Shown here one piece after another: positions 21,350 to 31,440 of a stretch of 64,000 nt of DNA. Below the pieces are notes generated by a model. That model was not told the DNA's origin, searched no databases, and saw nothing but the letters and a program-made list of their open reading frames with translations. The stretch spans positions 186,001 through 250,000 of the forward strand of contig MNCI01012718.1 in the NCBI GenBank assembly GCA_015680685.1. The letters are read 5' to 3'. This stretch comes from Gnetum montanum (taxonomy: Eukaryota; Streptophyta; Gnetopsida; Gnetales; Gnetaceae). The first letter of the stretch is position 1. Each line of letters begins with the position of its first letter. Position numbers and translations under genes: made by a program.

Positions 21350-21399
21350 TTGGCTACACCTTGAGAAGGTCTTCCCTGTTGTCCTCATTTAGGGGCCAT
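21350..21399 (-). pseudogene. AthN-1 ORF2, first codons
   Basis: Minus-strand ATG at 21399 begins MAPK-stop-GQQGRPSQG, matching MALKCGQQEGPSQGG of AthN-3 (61936) and the AthN-2 start (51472). The frame resumes at 4449 on the far side of Tat-1. It starts directly after a splice-acceptor-like AG (21400-21401). Confidence 0.75.
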
Positions 21400-21429
21400 C
21401 TGTAATCACACAAAGATTAATTATTAGTA
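21400..21429 (-). promoter_or_regulatory. Conserved branch point and 3' acceptor before AthN-1 ORF2
   Basis: Minus strand: TACTAAT (21429-21423), then a T-rich stretch, then GATTACAG/ATGGCC. The same arrangement exists in AthN-2 (TACTAAC 51443-51449, AG 51470-51471) and AthN-3 (TACTAAT 61907-61913, AG 61934-61935). Confidence 0.65.
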
Positions 21430-23416
21430 AGGTTATTTAAAGAAGTTCAATTATCTCATACCTTACTCATTGCCTTTAATAAATGTTGAATTCTTTGCTT
21501 AGTGTGATTTCAGAGTTAGAAATTTTTCAAGAAAGTTCCTCTCAAAGTTTTAATGTTGGGCCCTATTTGCTCAAGTGACTCCAATTAATAATTTATATGA
21601 TTTGGATGAAGGAAAAAAATTATTTTGGCATGATTTTTTAACATTTTCCAATAGGACTTACCCCTATGATATACTTCGGGTGATAGCAAATTTCAAAAAA
21701 TTCATACACAAATTCTACCATACCCCTCCCCCACAACTGAGTTAAACACTCTAGGTTCAAGTAGGTTCGATCAGAAGGGAAATTGGAGCATTAACGAGTG
21801 AGATATTTATGGTTGAATGTTAGACTCTCAAAGTGTGAAAAATCATGAAAGAAAATTGCAACAACTCCCCTTGCATTAATAGTTGAAAATGAATTTTACG
21901 CATGCGTGCACATGCGTAGGTAGGGGTGGGGGTGGGCAGGGGGTTGGAGGGCCCATATATATAGGTTTTGGTGATGTGATATCGTGTTCGATCCAAAATA
22001 GGGTACTTAGTAAAATTGATGATTTTTTGAGTTTCGATGGCCACAAATAAAGGATTTGAGGTAGATCTAAAAGGTTTGGGGTGATGTCAAGTGGACATTA
22101 AGACACCAAAAGGGTAATGAAGTGGAATTATACAATGAAGTTCTTTGAAAAGGGTGAGGAAAAAGGATATGTAGTGGTCCTAAGGAATGTTTGGTTGAAA
22201 TAATAACAAAGGAAAGAATAGATTCGTCAATGTAATACTCGGAGGGTATAAAATGATGTGGTGCTGTGCAACAAGTACAAATTACAAAAGTCACGTAAGT
22301 TGTACAAATTAAATGCAATTTGCACTTGTGTAACAAGAACACACACATGTTAAGCACCACTGCAATGAGGTATGAATTCTATGCCACACAAGACCCAAGT
22401 TAGAAATACTTAAACCCTAAGATGAGACAAATTGCAGAAGGTATTGTAGAGATTGGGACGTGAGGTAACTTACCCTAGGCACAATGAATCCTAAGTGTGG
22501 TGTGTGATTAAAGTACTATTAGCCTTTCCATCCAAGATCAGAACCAAGTCCATTCCTAAAATTAGTGACATTGCATTCTTTCATTTCGATGAGAGACAAT
22601 CATAAAAGCATCATGACAGTAAGGCGTATGATCACTTGGCATTTTGTCCAAGGGAGGAGTGATTTAAATCTTTTTGCAGCATGTTTTTTTTGAGCTTTTC
22701 TTTTTTGATTCTCTTCTTTCTTGTCTTTTTGACTTTCTTCCTCTTTTCTCTTCTTCTTCTATCTACTTTTTCACTTTCTCTTTTCCAAAGGTGATTCAAA
22801 GAAGCCACAAAATTTTAGGCATGGGTGCATGTCTTTCCAGTGGGACCTCCCCCCTAAACAACATTGAATTCATTTATTGAGTGCCTTTATCACAACTCTT
22901 ACTCCCATTTTTCGTTAGATCTATAAGGATCTTAGTATAACCAAGTTGCATGATAGCACCTATAGATGTCACCAAAGAGAATCCACAAGTCTCCTTGATG
23001 TCACACCCTTTCCATTCCCTCTTAGTTTGTCACTCTTTGCTCTAGGCATAATGAGTACAAAGTTACTTTAAGTTTTAATGAGTATAAGAATATCATCGTA
23101 ACCAGAGTAAAACCTCTTATTAATATAATGGGTGAGTGGATGTTATGGGCTCACTATCCAAATAATTAGTTACTTGTGACTTGATAGCATAGAACAACAC
23201 CTTAACTGATGGGTTACATGAGTATTTTATTCATAGATGAGATTACCCACAAAAAGATAAAATGACAAATTGAAAAAATGAAAAATTAGAAAACAAAAAA
23301 CTATAAGACCAAAGAAAAGGAAGAAAATTTACTAATTTTTCTTGTTAGAATGGGAAGTATCCCCCATGACTAAACCTTTGATCATGGCAAGAATTAATAA
23401 ATAGAAAGTTTGGATC
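21430..23416 (-). mobile_element. AthN-1 internal spacer and gag 3' end
   Basis: Non-coding internal region of AthN-1, alignable in reverse to 49590-51470 of AthN-2 and 59950-61930 of AthN-3. It contains a purine-rich tract (minus TGTGGGGGAGGGG, 21722-21735) and a degraded GATATC/TATATATA module (21950-21995). The last part (23340-23416) matches the gag end of AthN-3. It stops at GGATC, where LTR C of Tat-2 begins. No open frame is credible. Confidence 0.75.
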
Positions 23417-25443
23417 TATAGCATTTGAAAATGTTGGTGGCTATAACACCAAGAGGTTATCAGGTGCATAGCCTAACCCTGAATTTTTCGGAGGGTTGTG
23501 TTGAAAAGGATAGAAATGGGGCATCATGAACAATCTAGTCAATTAGTCAGGGACTTACGTGGTGTCCAATAACCATTTGCGAATAATGATTTTAGAGCAT
23601 CACACATAGGAGTTGGAATAAGTAGGAATGCAACATGCATTACAACGAGAGAATATGAACGTGCATGCATATGATAATACAAAGAAATAGATACACTAAC
23701 AATTTAAAATACTATAGAAAAAGAATGAAATAAGAGTGCGAGTAAAGAAATGCACCACCCCAAGATTGGGGGATGTGGCTTTTGATTAAATGATATATAC
23801 AATTGGCATGCAGCATAGATAGAAATAGCTGGGCAGCAAGAAAATATGGTCACACTCTCTAGAATGCTATAGACGTGGTATTGATAGACATGAAGGGGCT
23901 AATGCTTGCCAGACTGAGAGTTGCTCTGCTATGCATGTGTAGGTGTCACATTTAGGTGTAGGAGTGGAACAAAGATTTGGAAGACTCTAATGTTGAGATT
24001 TTCCACTCATTAACTTTTTGCTCACCAATATTTTGCCAAAGATGACTGCACAAGCCAACCCTTAGAATGTTGATTACTAAGGTATTTATAGAGCCAGGGT
24101 GGGGGGGGGGGGGGGGGGGAAGGCATGGTTTGGACACCATGTGTCCTGGGTCCCACATAGCATGAACATGGGTGTGTCATGCTAATGTGCTACACTGTGG
24201 TGCTACGCTTGCTAGGACAAGAACAGGGATTGAAAATTTGCCAAACCATGACCATATTGCTTGAACTACATGTGCCAAAATATGAGAAACCATCATGTTT
24301 TTACAAAATTCCTAGAAAAAATGCTAATTTGTGCCTACACTCCAGAACTATGTCTTCCCTCCTCTTTCAAGTAGGGTCAAGAATAGGGATAATTTCGAGG
24401 ACCAACAGGGGATGCAAAAACAAAACAAAGTGCTTACTGTGGTTGCCAAAGAGATGCTGGAGTAGCAATGAAGGTCGATGATGAGCTTTGGACACTCTTG
24501 GAAGGCATTCAAAGAAGCTTCCAAGTGCTAATTTTTCTATGCTACCCAATGTAATGAAGTGTGGCATGAACACTTAGAAACTTTTGTAGTTTTGGCCTGC
24601 TACACTGTCTACGCTGCATAGCATAGAAGAGCATAGCACTCATTTTCCATGAATTCCATCAAAGAATTGAAGACATCATTTTGAGATTCAGCAAGGCAAG
24701 CCAGTTCATCAACTAGCAAGTACATCTTTCATGTTGAGAGAGCCTGATATCTCCTAGTTTCATTCTAGGCAACTTTTGGCACTGGTACCTCTACTACACT
24801 GTGCTACATTGCATAGGGTAGCACAGTGTGACACTTCATTTTGGACAAATTTTAATCCAACTTGCCATGCTTTTCCATGAGACCTTGATCATGCTTTGAG
24901 GATGAAGTAGGACAGGCAACCTTAGAGGTTGAAGACTTGCCAAATGCACCTTCTATGTCTAGTTCAACACTCAGGAAAATTTTAACCCTGCATGACCTAC
25001 TATGCTATCTACGCTGTGTAGTGTAGTGCGTAATAGATCCAAACATAGAAAATATTTTGAACTATTTTGTCCATCCTGAACACTTCTAACAACTCCTAGC
25101 TTGGCATCGGGGTGGATTGGCAATTGGGACACGTGTCAAGTTGGGCAAGTTAGAGAGCGTAGCAAACTTGATGGTTTGGAAGATAGAAAATTTGCCAAAT
25201 TTTTTAGTCCATCCTTAGTGTCCCTTTTGCACAAACTGGCCTTGAAAATGGTTGCTACATTAGTTGTTCTAAAGATTGTAGCAGCCAAGCTTAGAAAAAG
25301 CTTTGTAGACATTAGGACTTTTAGGATGTTGTGCTATCTGCATGACCTAGAGTGACATCACACTTGGAGAAATTTTGCTTAGGTCTCAATGCTTGAACAA
25401 ATTTGATGCTGAGTCATGAGAGCCCAAAATTGATGGCGTTTCA
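23417..25443 (-). repeat. Tat-2 3' LTR
   Basis: About 2.0 kb. From 23417 to 25331 it aligns with 40999-42922. The remaining 112 bp to GGCGTTTCA (25443) are the U3 tip lost from the 5' LTR, and its end resembles GGTGTTTCA of Tat-1. It has a TATA box (plus TATTTATA, 24083-24090) and, just upstream of it in the sense direction, a run of 19 G (24101-24119). Blocks around 24590-24640 and 24780-24830 repeat TACGCT/AGCGTA-like words. Confidence 0.82.
24101..24119. repeat. Homopolymer of 19 G in LTR U3
   Basis: GGGTG followed by 19 G beside the LTR TATA box. The sister LTR has an interrupted G-rich run at the same place (41685-41710). It could form a G-quadruplex, and it may equally be a copy-number error. 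Confidence 0.85.
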
Positions 25444-25456
25444 CTGACCCCTCTTT
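25444..25456 (-). other. Tat-2 polypurine tract
   Basis: Minus-strand AAAGAGGGGTCAG immediately before the inferred LTR start TGAAACGCC. It supports placing the LTR end at 25443. Medium certainty, because the sister LTR lacks this tip. Confidence 0.55.
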
Positions 25457-26932
25457 GTCGACGTCTGGAGGATTTTCTCGATAGACATCAACAAAGAATA
25501 CAAAACACCATGATGAACATGACACCAACACCATTCATTAATGCCTACTTAGATAATTCTTTGCTATGCTTGAGAGTGCTAGGTGAGTAAAGTATGGCAG
25601 GGAGCAGAGGATACGTTTGAGGAGATTAGATTAGGGGACAATGGATAGAAAAGGAAAAATGTAGGATGCAATGCCATGAGAATAGTTACCATAGTGTGAT
25701 ACCTCGTCGGAGTGCTTATGAGGGGGTCAGCATGCATGATTATCTTTCCCTTTTTAATTTTTACCTCTCATCAGAATGCTTAGAGATGGTCGATCCAAGG
25801 CTGAGATAGTTGCAAAGCGGCAATTATTCCCTTTGACTTGGGCACTTATCTCTTTTTTTTTTGTTGTTTTTTTTTGTATTTTTTAGGAAATTGCCCACCC
25901 ATATACACTTGAAGGCAACCGTGTCGTCACTGCAGGATAGGTGTTTCCTCCCCGGGATGAGTTGTGTTACATCCATGTGGGGCTTTGACCTGCCTATGGA
26001 GGCTTCCCATGGGATGAGTTGCATTACATTCATCATGGGCTTAGCAGTTAAGCATGAGAAAGGGTTTCATGTGCATTGGAAAAGCTTGCAAGGGGATGTT
26101 GAAAATTGTGAGAGTAGGAAATAAAGGTTAAGTTAGTTGAAGGGATATTAGGGTATGCACTCTCATGTAGCTAGGCCAATCAAAGAAGGTACTTTGGGAT
26201 AATGTAGTATGTTGCTCTTGTGGTGAAAAAAATTCCTAAATGACACCATCTTAGCTTTATTTTGAAAACACAACAAAGAGAAAACTAGAAAAAAACAACC
26301 ACCATGCGAAGTGAGGATGAAATCCTATTTGCTCAAGATACTACAAGGGTTACAAGTGTTATGTCTAGTGCATGCAAAGTCCAAAGTAGGAAGGCTAGTG
26401 TAGGCATCGATAGTGTCAGGTTGAAAAAACTCCAGCAGCCACACCAAAAGTGAGGACCCAAGAGGCTAGGAGCAATGGTGATGTAGGTGCTCAAGAATCC
26501 TCACCAAAGGTAGGAGCCAAGAAATTCAGCCACAAGCTAGGCAGCCAAGTTGCTAAATGCTCTTCTAGACTCAGATGGTGGCAAGGGCTGGAAGATGGTG
26601 ATATTGTGGTTGGTCCACAATAGTGCTAGGGCTCTAGTAAGAGGTGCTGACGGTGGGAGCTACAACTAAGATTATTGGCAATGGTGGTAGTAGCTCTAGA
26701 AGGTCAGCAAGATGTCGAACAAGATCTCTAGAAGATCAGCAAGATGCTAAGGATAGAGATGTTGCAAATGTCCTAGAGGGTTTTTCCTTGGTGGTGCCAA
26801 CTTCATTCTGGAACTACAATGCCCCACACCATCTTGCGTAGGAGTTGTGGGTAGGCAACTGAAGATTGAAAGTATGCCTGCTCGCTTGTTCACAAGATCA
26901 CATGTGTTGAATTAGAGATACTACCTTACAAA
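25457..26932 (-). other. Tat-2 3' untranslated region
   Basis: Between polypurine tract and repeat array. No credible gene: the open frames at 25824-26124 and 26644-26841 lack family features or a counterpart in Tat-1. It contains a T-rich stretch at 25850-25885. Confidence 0.55.
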
Positions 26933-27276
26933 CCTAGTTTTTGATCTTAGTAGACTGCCAATTGTGTTGGTTTAAGGTCCCAGTAGACCATGATGTGCTA
27001 GTTTAAGGTCTTAGTAGACCACTATGCTAGTTTAAGGTCCTAGTAGACCATTGTGCTAGTTTAATGTTATAGCAGATGGGGGATGGCCAGTTTAAGGTCA
27101 TAGCAGACCATGTTGTGAGTGCTAGTTTCATGTCATGACCCAAGGATATGCTGTGCTAGTTAAGCATCATGGCGGACAATCTATGCTAGTTTTACATCAT
27201 AGTGCACGATCTGTGCTAGTTTTACATCATAGCAGATGATTTGTACCAGTTTTATGTTATAGTGGACGATCTGTGC
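26933..27276 (-). repeat. Array of ~25-bp repeats 3' of Tat-2 integrase
   Basis: About twelve copies of GTGCTAGTTTAAGGTC.TAG followed by AGACCA, and variants with TTTACATCATAGCAGA. It occupies the same position as 6493-7015 in Tat-1. Confidence 0.85.
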
Positions 27277-27310
27277 TTACCTTGCTTTATTATTGGCATG
27301 ATACTACATG

Positions 27311-28600
27311 TTAGGCATAATACGGTTTCAAGTACAAGTGGTTGATAGCATTAGCGAACTTGTTGCCATCTAAGTTAGCAAGCTTGAATGCCCCATTTTC
27401 ATATGCTTTAGTGATCAGAAAAGGCCCTTCCCAGTTAGCTGAGAATTTGTTCATGGGTTTGTGAACAACCTTGAGGACTAGATCCCCTTTTTTGATCAAG
27501 CGTTGGTGCAGATTGCAATGATGTTTTTGCCATTATTTGTCTTGATACTACTTGATATGGTTAAGTGTTTGGATGCGCTCTTCCTCCATAGAGTCGAGGT
27601 CAATGATTCTTGACTCATTATTTTAAGCCTCATCCATAAAATTTGAGAGGATCATTTAGAGTGATGGAACCTACAATTCAAGAGGTAACACCACTTCAGA
27701 TCCATATACCAGACTATATGGTGTCTTACCTATGGTAGTTTTGCACATTGTGTGATAGGCCCAAAGTGCATAAACGAGTTGCTCATGCCATCGTCACTTG
27801 CTACTGCTTAGCATTTTCTTCAAGAGGTTGACAATGGATTTATTGGTGGCTTCCACTTGACCATTTTCTTGAGGATAGTATGATGACAAGAAAGAGTGTT
27901 TGATGCCAAGGTTTTCACAAAAGGCCCTAGTTTCTATGCTATTGAATTTGGGCTTGTTGTCTGTAATGATAGTCATAGGAAGGCTGAATTGAGTCACTAT
28001 ATTGTCTAAAATGAATTTGCAAACCTGTTGAGATGTGGTCTTCCTAATGGGAATAGCTTCTACCCACTTGGTGAAGTACTCAGTTATAGTAATAATGAAA
28101 CTATGCCCTATGGAAGACTTGGGCGTTATGGGCCCTATGATGTCTAGTCCCCAACGTTGAAAAGACCATGCGATTTACATGGTATGCAACTCAGTAGGTG
28201 ATACATGTATTAGGTTTCCATGACGAAGACATATATCACATGCCTTAATGTTAGAGAGGCAATCACGCTCCATATAGGGCCAGTAGTAGCCTAGATGCCT
28301 AATTTTTCTGCTATAGCTCTGGGAGTTATGTGGCCTCTACATAGTCCCTTGTGGACTTGATCAACAATTCTTTGGGCTTCTTTGCCACTTACACAAGTTA
28401 GCAATATCCCATCATAAGATCTATGACATAAAGCACCATCACCTACAAGGACATATTATCGTGCTCATTTTCGTACTGCATCTTTTTGGGTAGATGTTAA
28501 GCCTTGTGGAGGCTCACCATGTTGGAGGTATGTTTTGATGTTGTCATATCATTCTTGATTGTGGGAAACATTTATAGACGTGATATTTGGTGTGTGAAAA
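27311..28600 (-). pseudogene. Tat-2 integrase domain (decayed)
   Basis: Same domain order as Tat-1. Visible parts are the C-terminal IKKGDLVLKVVHKPM and SANWEGPFLITKAYENGAFK ending YLKPYYA (27311), ITDNKPKFNS around the second catalytic aspartate, and NGQVEATNKSIVNLL with the catalytic glutamate. The usual Gly after TDN is Lys. Numerous stops and frameshifts separate the segments (27499-27311, 27997-27794 and upstream). Not functional. Confidence 0.82.
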
Positions 28601-29640
28601 ATAGGGTTAGTGCATTCCACTATCAAAGCGGGTAAGGCAGCAAACATGTGTGGTGGTATGCTTAAAGCTAATGTGGCTAATGCATTGGCTATAGTGTTTT
28701 CATTATAGGGGATGCATTGAATGTCTAAGATTACAAATTTTTTTAATAAGTATTTTGCTAGATCACAGTAAGGTTGTAAGTGCTATGCTTTACAGGTGTA
28801 GACCTTTGTGACCTGGTTAATGACTAGTTGCGAATCACCTCGAATTGCTAAAATTTGGATCCCTGACTCTCGAGCTGCTAAAATGCCCCTAAGGAGACCC
28901 TCGTATTCTGCTACATTATTTGTGCAAAGAAATGTGAAGTGGTATGCAAAAGGTCAAATCTCCCCAGAGGGAAATGTGAGAATAGTAGCAGCACTGCCAC
29001 CTTGTATGGTTGAGGCACCGTCAAAGTGTAGAATAGCTTTGAAGTTTGTAGGTACTGTGCTTATATTGTTAACATGCTCATATGGAAATTCGGGTTCTAT
29101 GGTTGCTTGGTCATTTGTGGGTGAAGTTGTAAGTTGCATGGCTATTTCTTAACCCTTTGTAGATGATTGCACTACATAGTGTAGGTTAAATTCTATGGTT
29201 ATTGCTTTCCACTTGGCTATCCTGCTACTTTCATATATATTGGTTGTAATGGCCCTAAGTATGTTATTTTTGCAAATGATATTGACTTGGCTACGAAACA
29301 AATAATGTCTCCATTTTTAAGTGCAAATACTAAGGCAAGGAAATTTCTTTCCACGTCATTGTATTTGGCCTCATAAGCTATTAGTGAATGGCTTAGGTAG
29401 TAAATAGGAATCTTAGAGCCATTGCCCCTTCTTTGATAGAGCAAAGTAGCAATGTACATATCTGAAGTTGTAAGATAAATGTAAAAGGGCTTATCCCTTT
29501 GCGAAGGGTAAACTGTAGGAAGATGAATAAGCTTCTTTTTCAAGTTATCGAATGCTTCTTGGCATTGGTTCATCCATTCAAAGTTAGCTCCTTTTAAAAT
29601 TAAATGTTGCATTGGGTGCAATTTATCTATTAACCTCGCA
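28601..29640 (-). pseudogene. Tat-2 RNase H and archaeal-type RNase H domains
   Basis: RNase H 1 is seen at 29621-29217 (FEWMNQCQEAFDNLKKKL, IPIYYLSHSL, VERNFLALVFAL). The aRNH follows, with ILHFDGASTIQGGSAATI near 29040-28990 and further conserved blocks down to about 28650 in broken frames. It matches Tat-1 8380-9393 block by block. Multiple stops. Confidence 0.8.
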
Positions 29641-30795
29641 ATAAACCTTCATATGAATTGTATCCTACCTTGCAACTCATGCAACTCCTTAAGGTTTGTG
29701 GGTGATCCTAAGTTGATAATGACCTTAACTTTGTCTGAGTCTACACGTATTCCTGTTTCTGACACTACAAAGCCTAACATGCATCCAGTTTTGATGCCGA
29801 AGATATATTTTTGGGATTGAGACAAAGTTAATGCCTACGAAAATGTTGAAGGACTAGGTTCAAGTCATTTGTGTGATTAAGAGCTTTCTTCAATTTAACT
29901 GTTATATCGTCCACATAGTCATTTAGCCATTCCAAAAGGTAGTCACTAAAAATGTAAGTCATTGCCCACTGGTATGTTGCTCTAGCATTTTTTAGTCTGA
30001 AGGGCATCATTGTATAATAAAAGGTTCCCCAAGGGGTCATGAAGGTAGTAGCAAGTTGATGTTCTAGGTTTATACAGATTTGATTGTATCCCAAGAATCC
30101 ATCCATGAAGGATAATAGGGCATGGATGGTCGTAGTATCAACCAGTTGATCGATACTGAGCAATGGAAAATCATCCTTGATGATTGCTTTGTTCAAGTTT
30201 CAAAAGTCTATACAGATGTGTATGCCTCCAGTTTTCTTTGGGATGACCATGATGTTTGATACCTAATTTTTGTAATCGACTAACCGAATGAACCCAGCTT
30301 GGTAAAGCTTGATTTAACTTCATTATGAATGACTAATGCAATCTCTAGTTTAATTTTGCAAGCTTTTTGTTTGACTACCTTAACATGTGAATCTAAGATA
30401 ATTTAGTGTTGTATTATGCATGAGTCTAAGCTCGGCATAGCTTCATAAGACCATGCAAACACTTTGACATTATCATTGAGGATTTTAGTGATATTCTATT
30501 GGACTTGTGACTCCAGTAAAGAGCTAAGTTTCAATGTTCTTGCCTCACTGTTACATGTGGTCATGGGAATTTCTATAAGTGGATCCTCAGTTATGTCTCC
30601 AGCCTCCAGGTCTAAGGCTTGGACTAGATGTTCTGGCTAGTCTAGTGATGTTTCTAAGGATGCTACATTTGTGTTACAAGGAGGCAGATCAAAGTCTATA
30701 AGCTCTATGTTCAAGCATCTCATGAATCTGCCATGGGGTTTGGTCAATATTAAAGGCAAATGAAGATCATCATGTGTGACCATTCCTAAGCGATC
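29641..30795 (-). pseudogene. Tat-2 reverse transcriptase exon
   Basis: Best preserved part at 30196-29828: NKAIIKDDFPLLSIDQLVD, LSFMDGFLGYNQI, TFMTPWGTFYYTMMPF and the active site NDYVDDITV. Here the conserved Trp, changed to a stop in Tat-1, is retained. The upstream leader (30795-30300) is recognisable but has stops. The downstream thumb region is frameshifted near 29825. The exon begins after the acceptor at 30796-30797. Confidence 0.85.
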
Positions 30796-30820
30796 CTACA
30801 AAATAGCCAACAAACAAAAG
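30796..30820 (-). promoter_or_regulatory. Putative sense-strand 3' splice acceptor of Tat-2 pol
   Basis: Minus strand TTTGTTTGTTGGCTATTTTG followed by TAG/GATCG: a pyrimidine-rich tract and AG at exactly the place of the Tat-1 acceptor (10525). Confidence 0.55.
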
Positions 30821-30893
30821 ACATCAAGTGACACTTACCTAACATAGCAACATGAAGTGAAATGCATGTAAAGTAATCATGCAATATGTCAAA

Positions 30894-31055
30894 ATTGCCA
30901 GTTTAAGGTGTTAGCAGATTGTAACTATGTGTAGGATGTCAAACTATATTTCAAAATTGTCAGTTTAAGGTCTTAGTGGATTGTCACTATGCCTATAGTG
31001 TAAGGAAAATTTCAAAATTGCTAGTTTGAAGTCATAATGGATTGTTACGGTGCTT
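30894..31055 (+). repeat. Three repeat units upstream of Tat-2 antisense gene
   Basis: Three copies of AATTG(C/T)CAGTTTAAGGT.TTAG followed by TGGATTGT, spaced about 60 bp apart. They are related to the arrays at 26933-27276 and 36247-36617. Confidence 0.75.
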
Positions 31056-31184
31056 ATAGTGTAAAGCCTTGAGCCAACGTTAAAGACTTAAAGTGAGGGG
31101 CTGAATCAAATGTTTACAAAAAAAAAAAATTTCTCTTATTTTTTTGTTTTTGCAAATCTGTGTGCTATGTTGCAGGGAGCATGG

Positions 31185-31277
31185 GATGTCCCATGTTATG
31201 TGTGGGACATGGGGCATCCCATGTTATGTGTAGGACACGAGATGTCCCATGTTATGCATTGGACACGAGATGTCCCG
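31185..31277 (+). repeat. 28-bp tandem repeats just upstream of antisense TATA box
   Basis: 3.3 copies of a 27-29-bp unit with core GATGTCCCATGTTATG and GGACACGA, each including a GGGAYRTCCC-like palindrome. The array ends 32 bp before TATAAATA (31309), a position typical of upstream promoter elements. Confidence 0.8.
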
Positions 31278-31308
31278 AGAAAGTAACATGTCATGTAACC
31301 CTAAAGGG

Positions 31309-31316
31309 TATAAATA
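31309..31316 (+). promoter_or_regulatory. TATA box of Tat-2 antisense gene
   Basis: GGGTATAAATAGGGG on the plus strand, 125 bp upstream of ATG 31441. It is a strong consensus box on the strand opposite to gag-pol and follows the 28-bp tandem repeats. Confidence 0.65.
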
Positions 31317-31440
31317 GGGGTTTACCCATGGTAAACCTATCATTTTCACCACCCAGACTAGAGCGTAGCATAGCTCAGAGAAGACAACATAGAACTTATA
31401 GAGCATAACCACTGACAAGCTGAGACTTGATAACAAGACA

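Noticed and set aside
22067-22360. 97-residue minus-strand frame in the AthN-1 spacer
   Set aside because: Sister elements have no open frame at the aligned position, and the composition is that of random AT-rich DNA.
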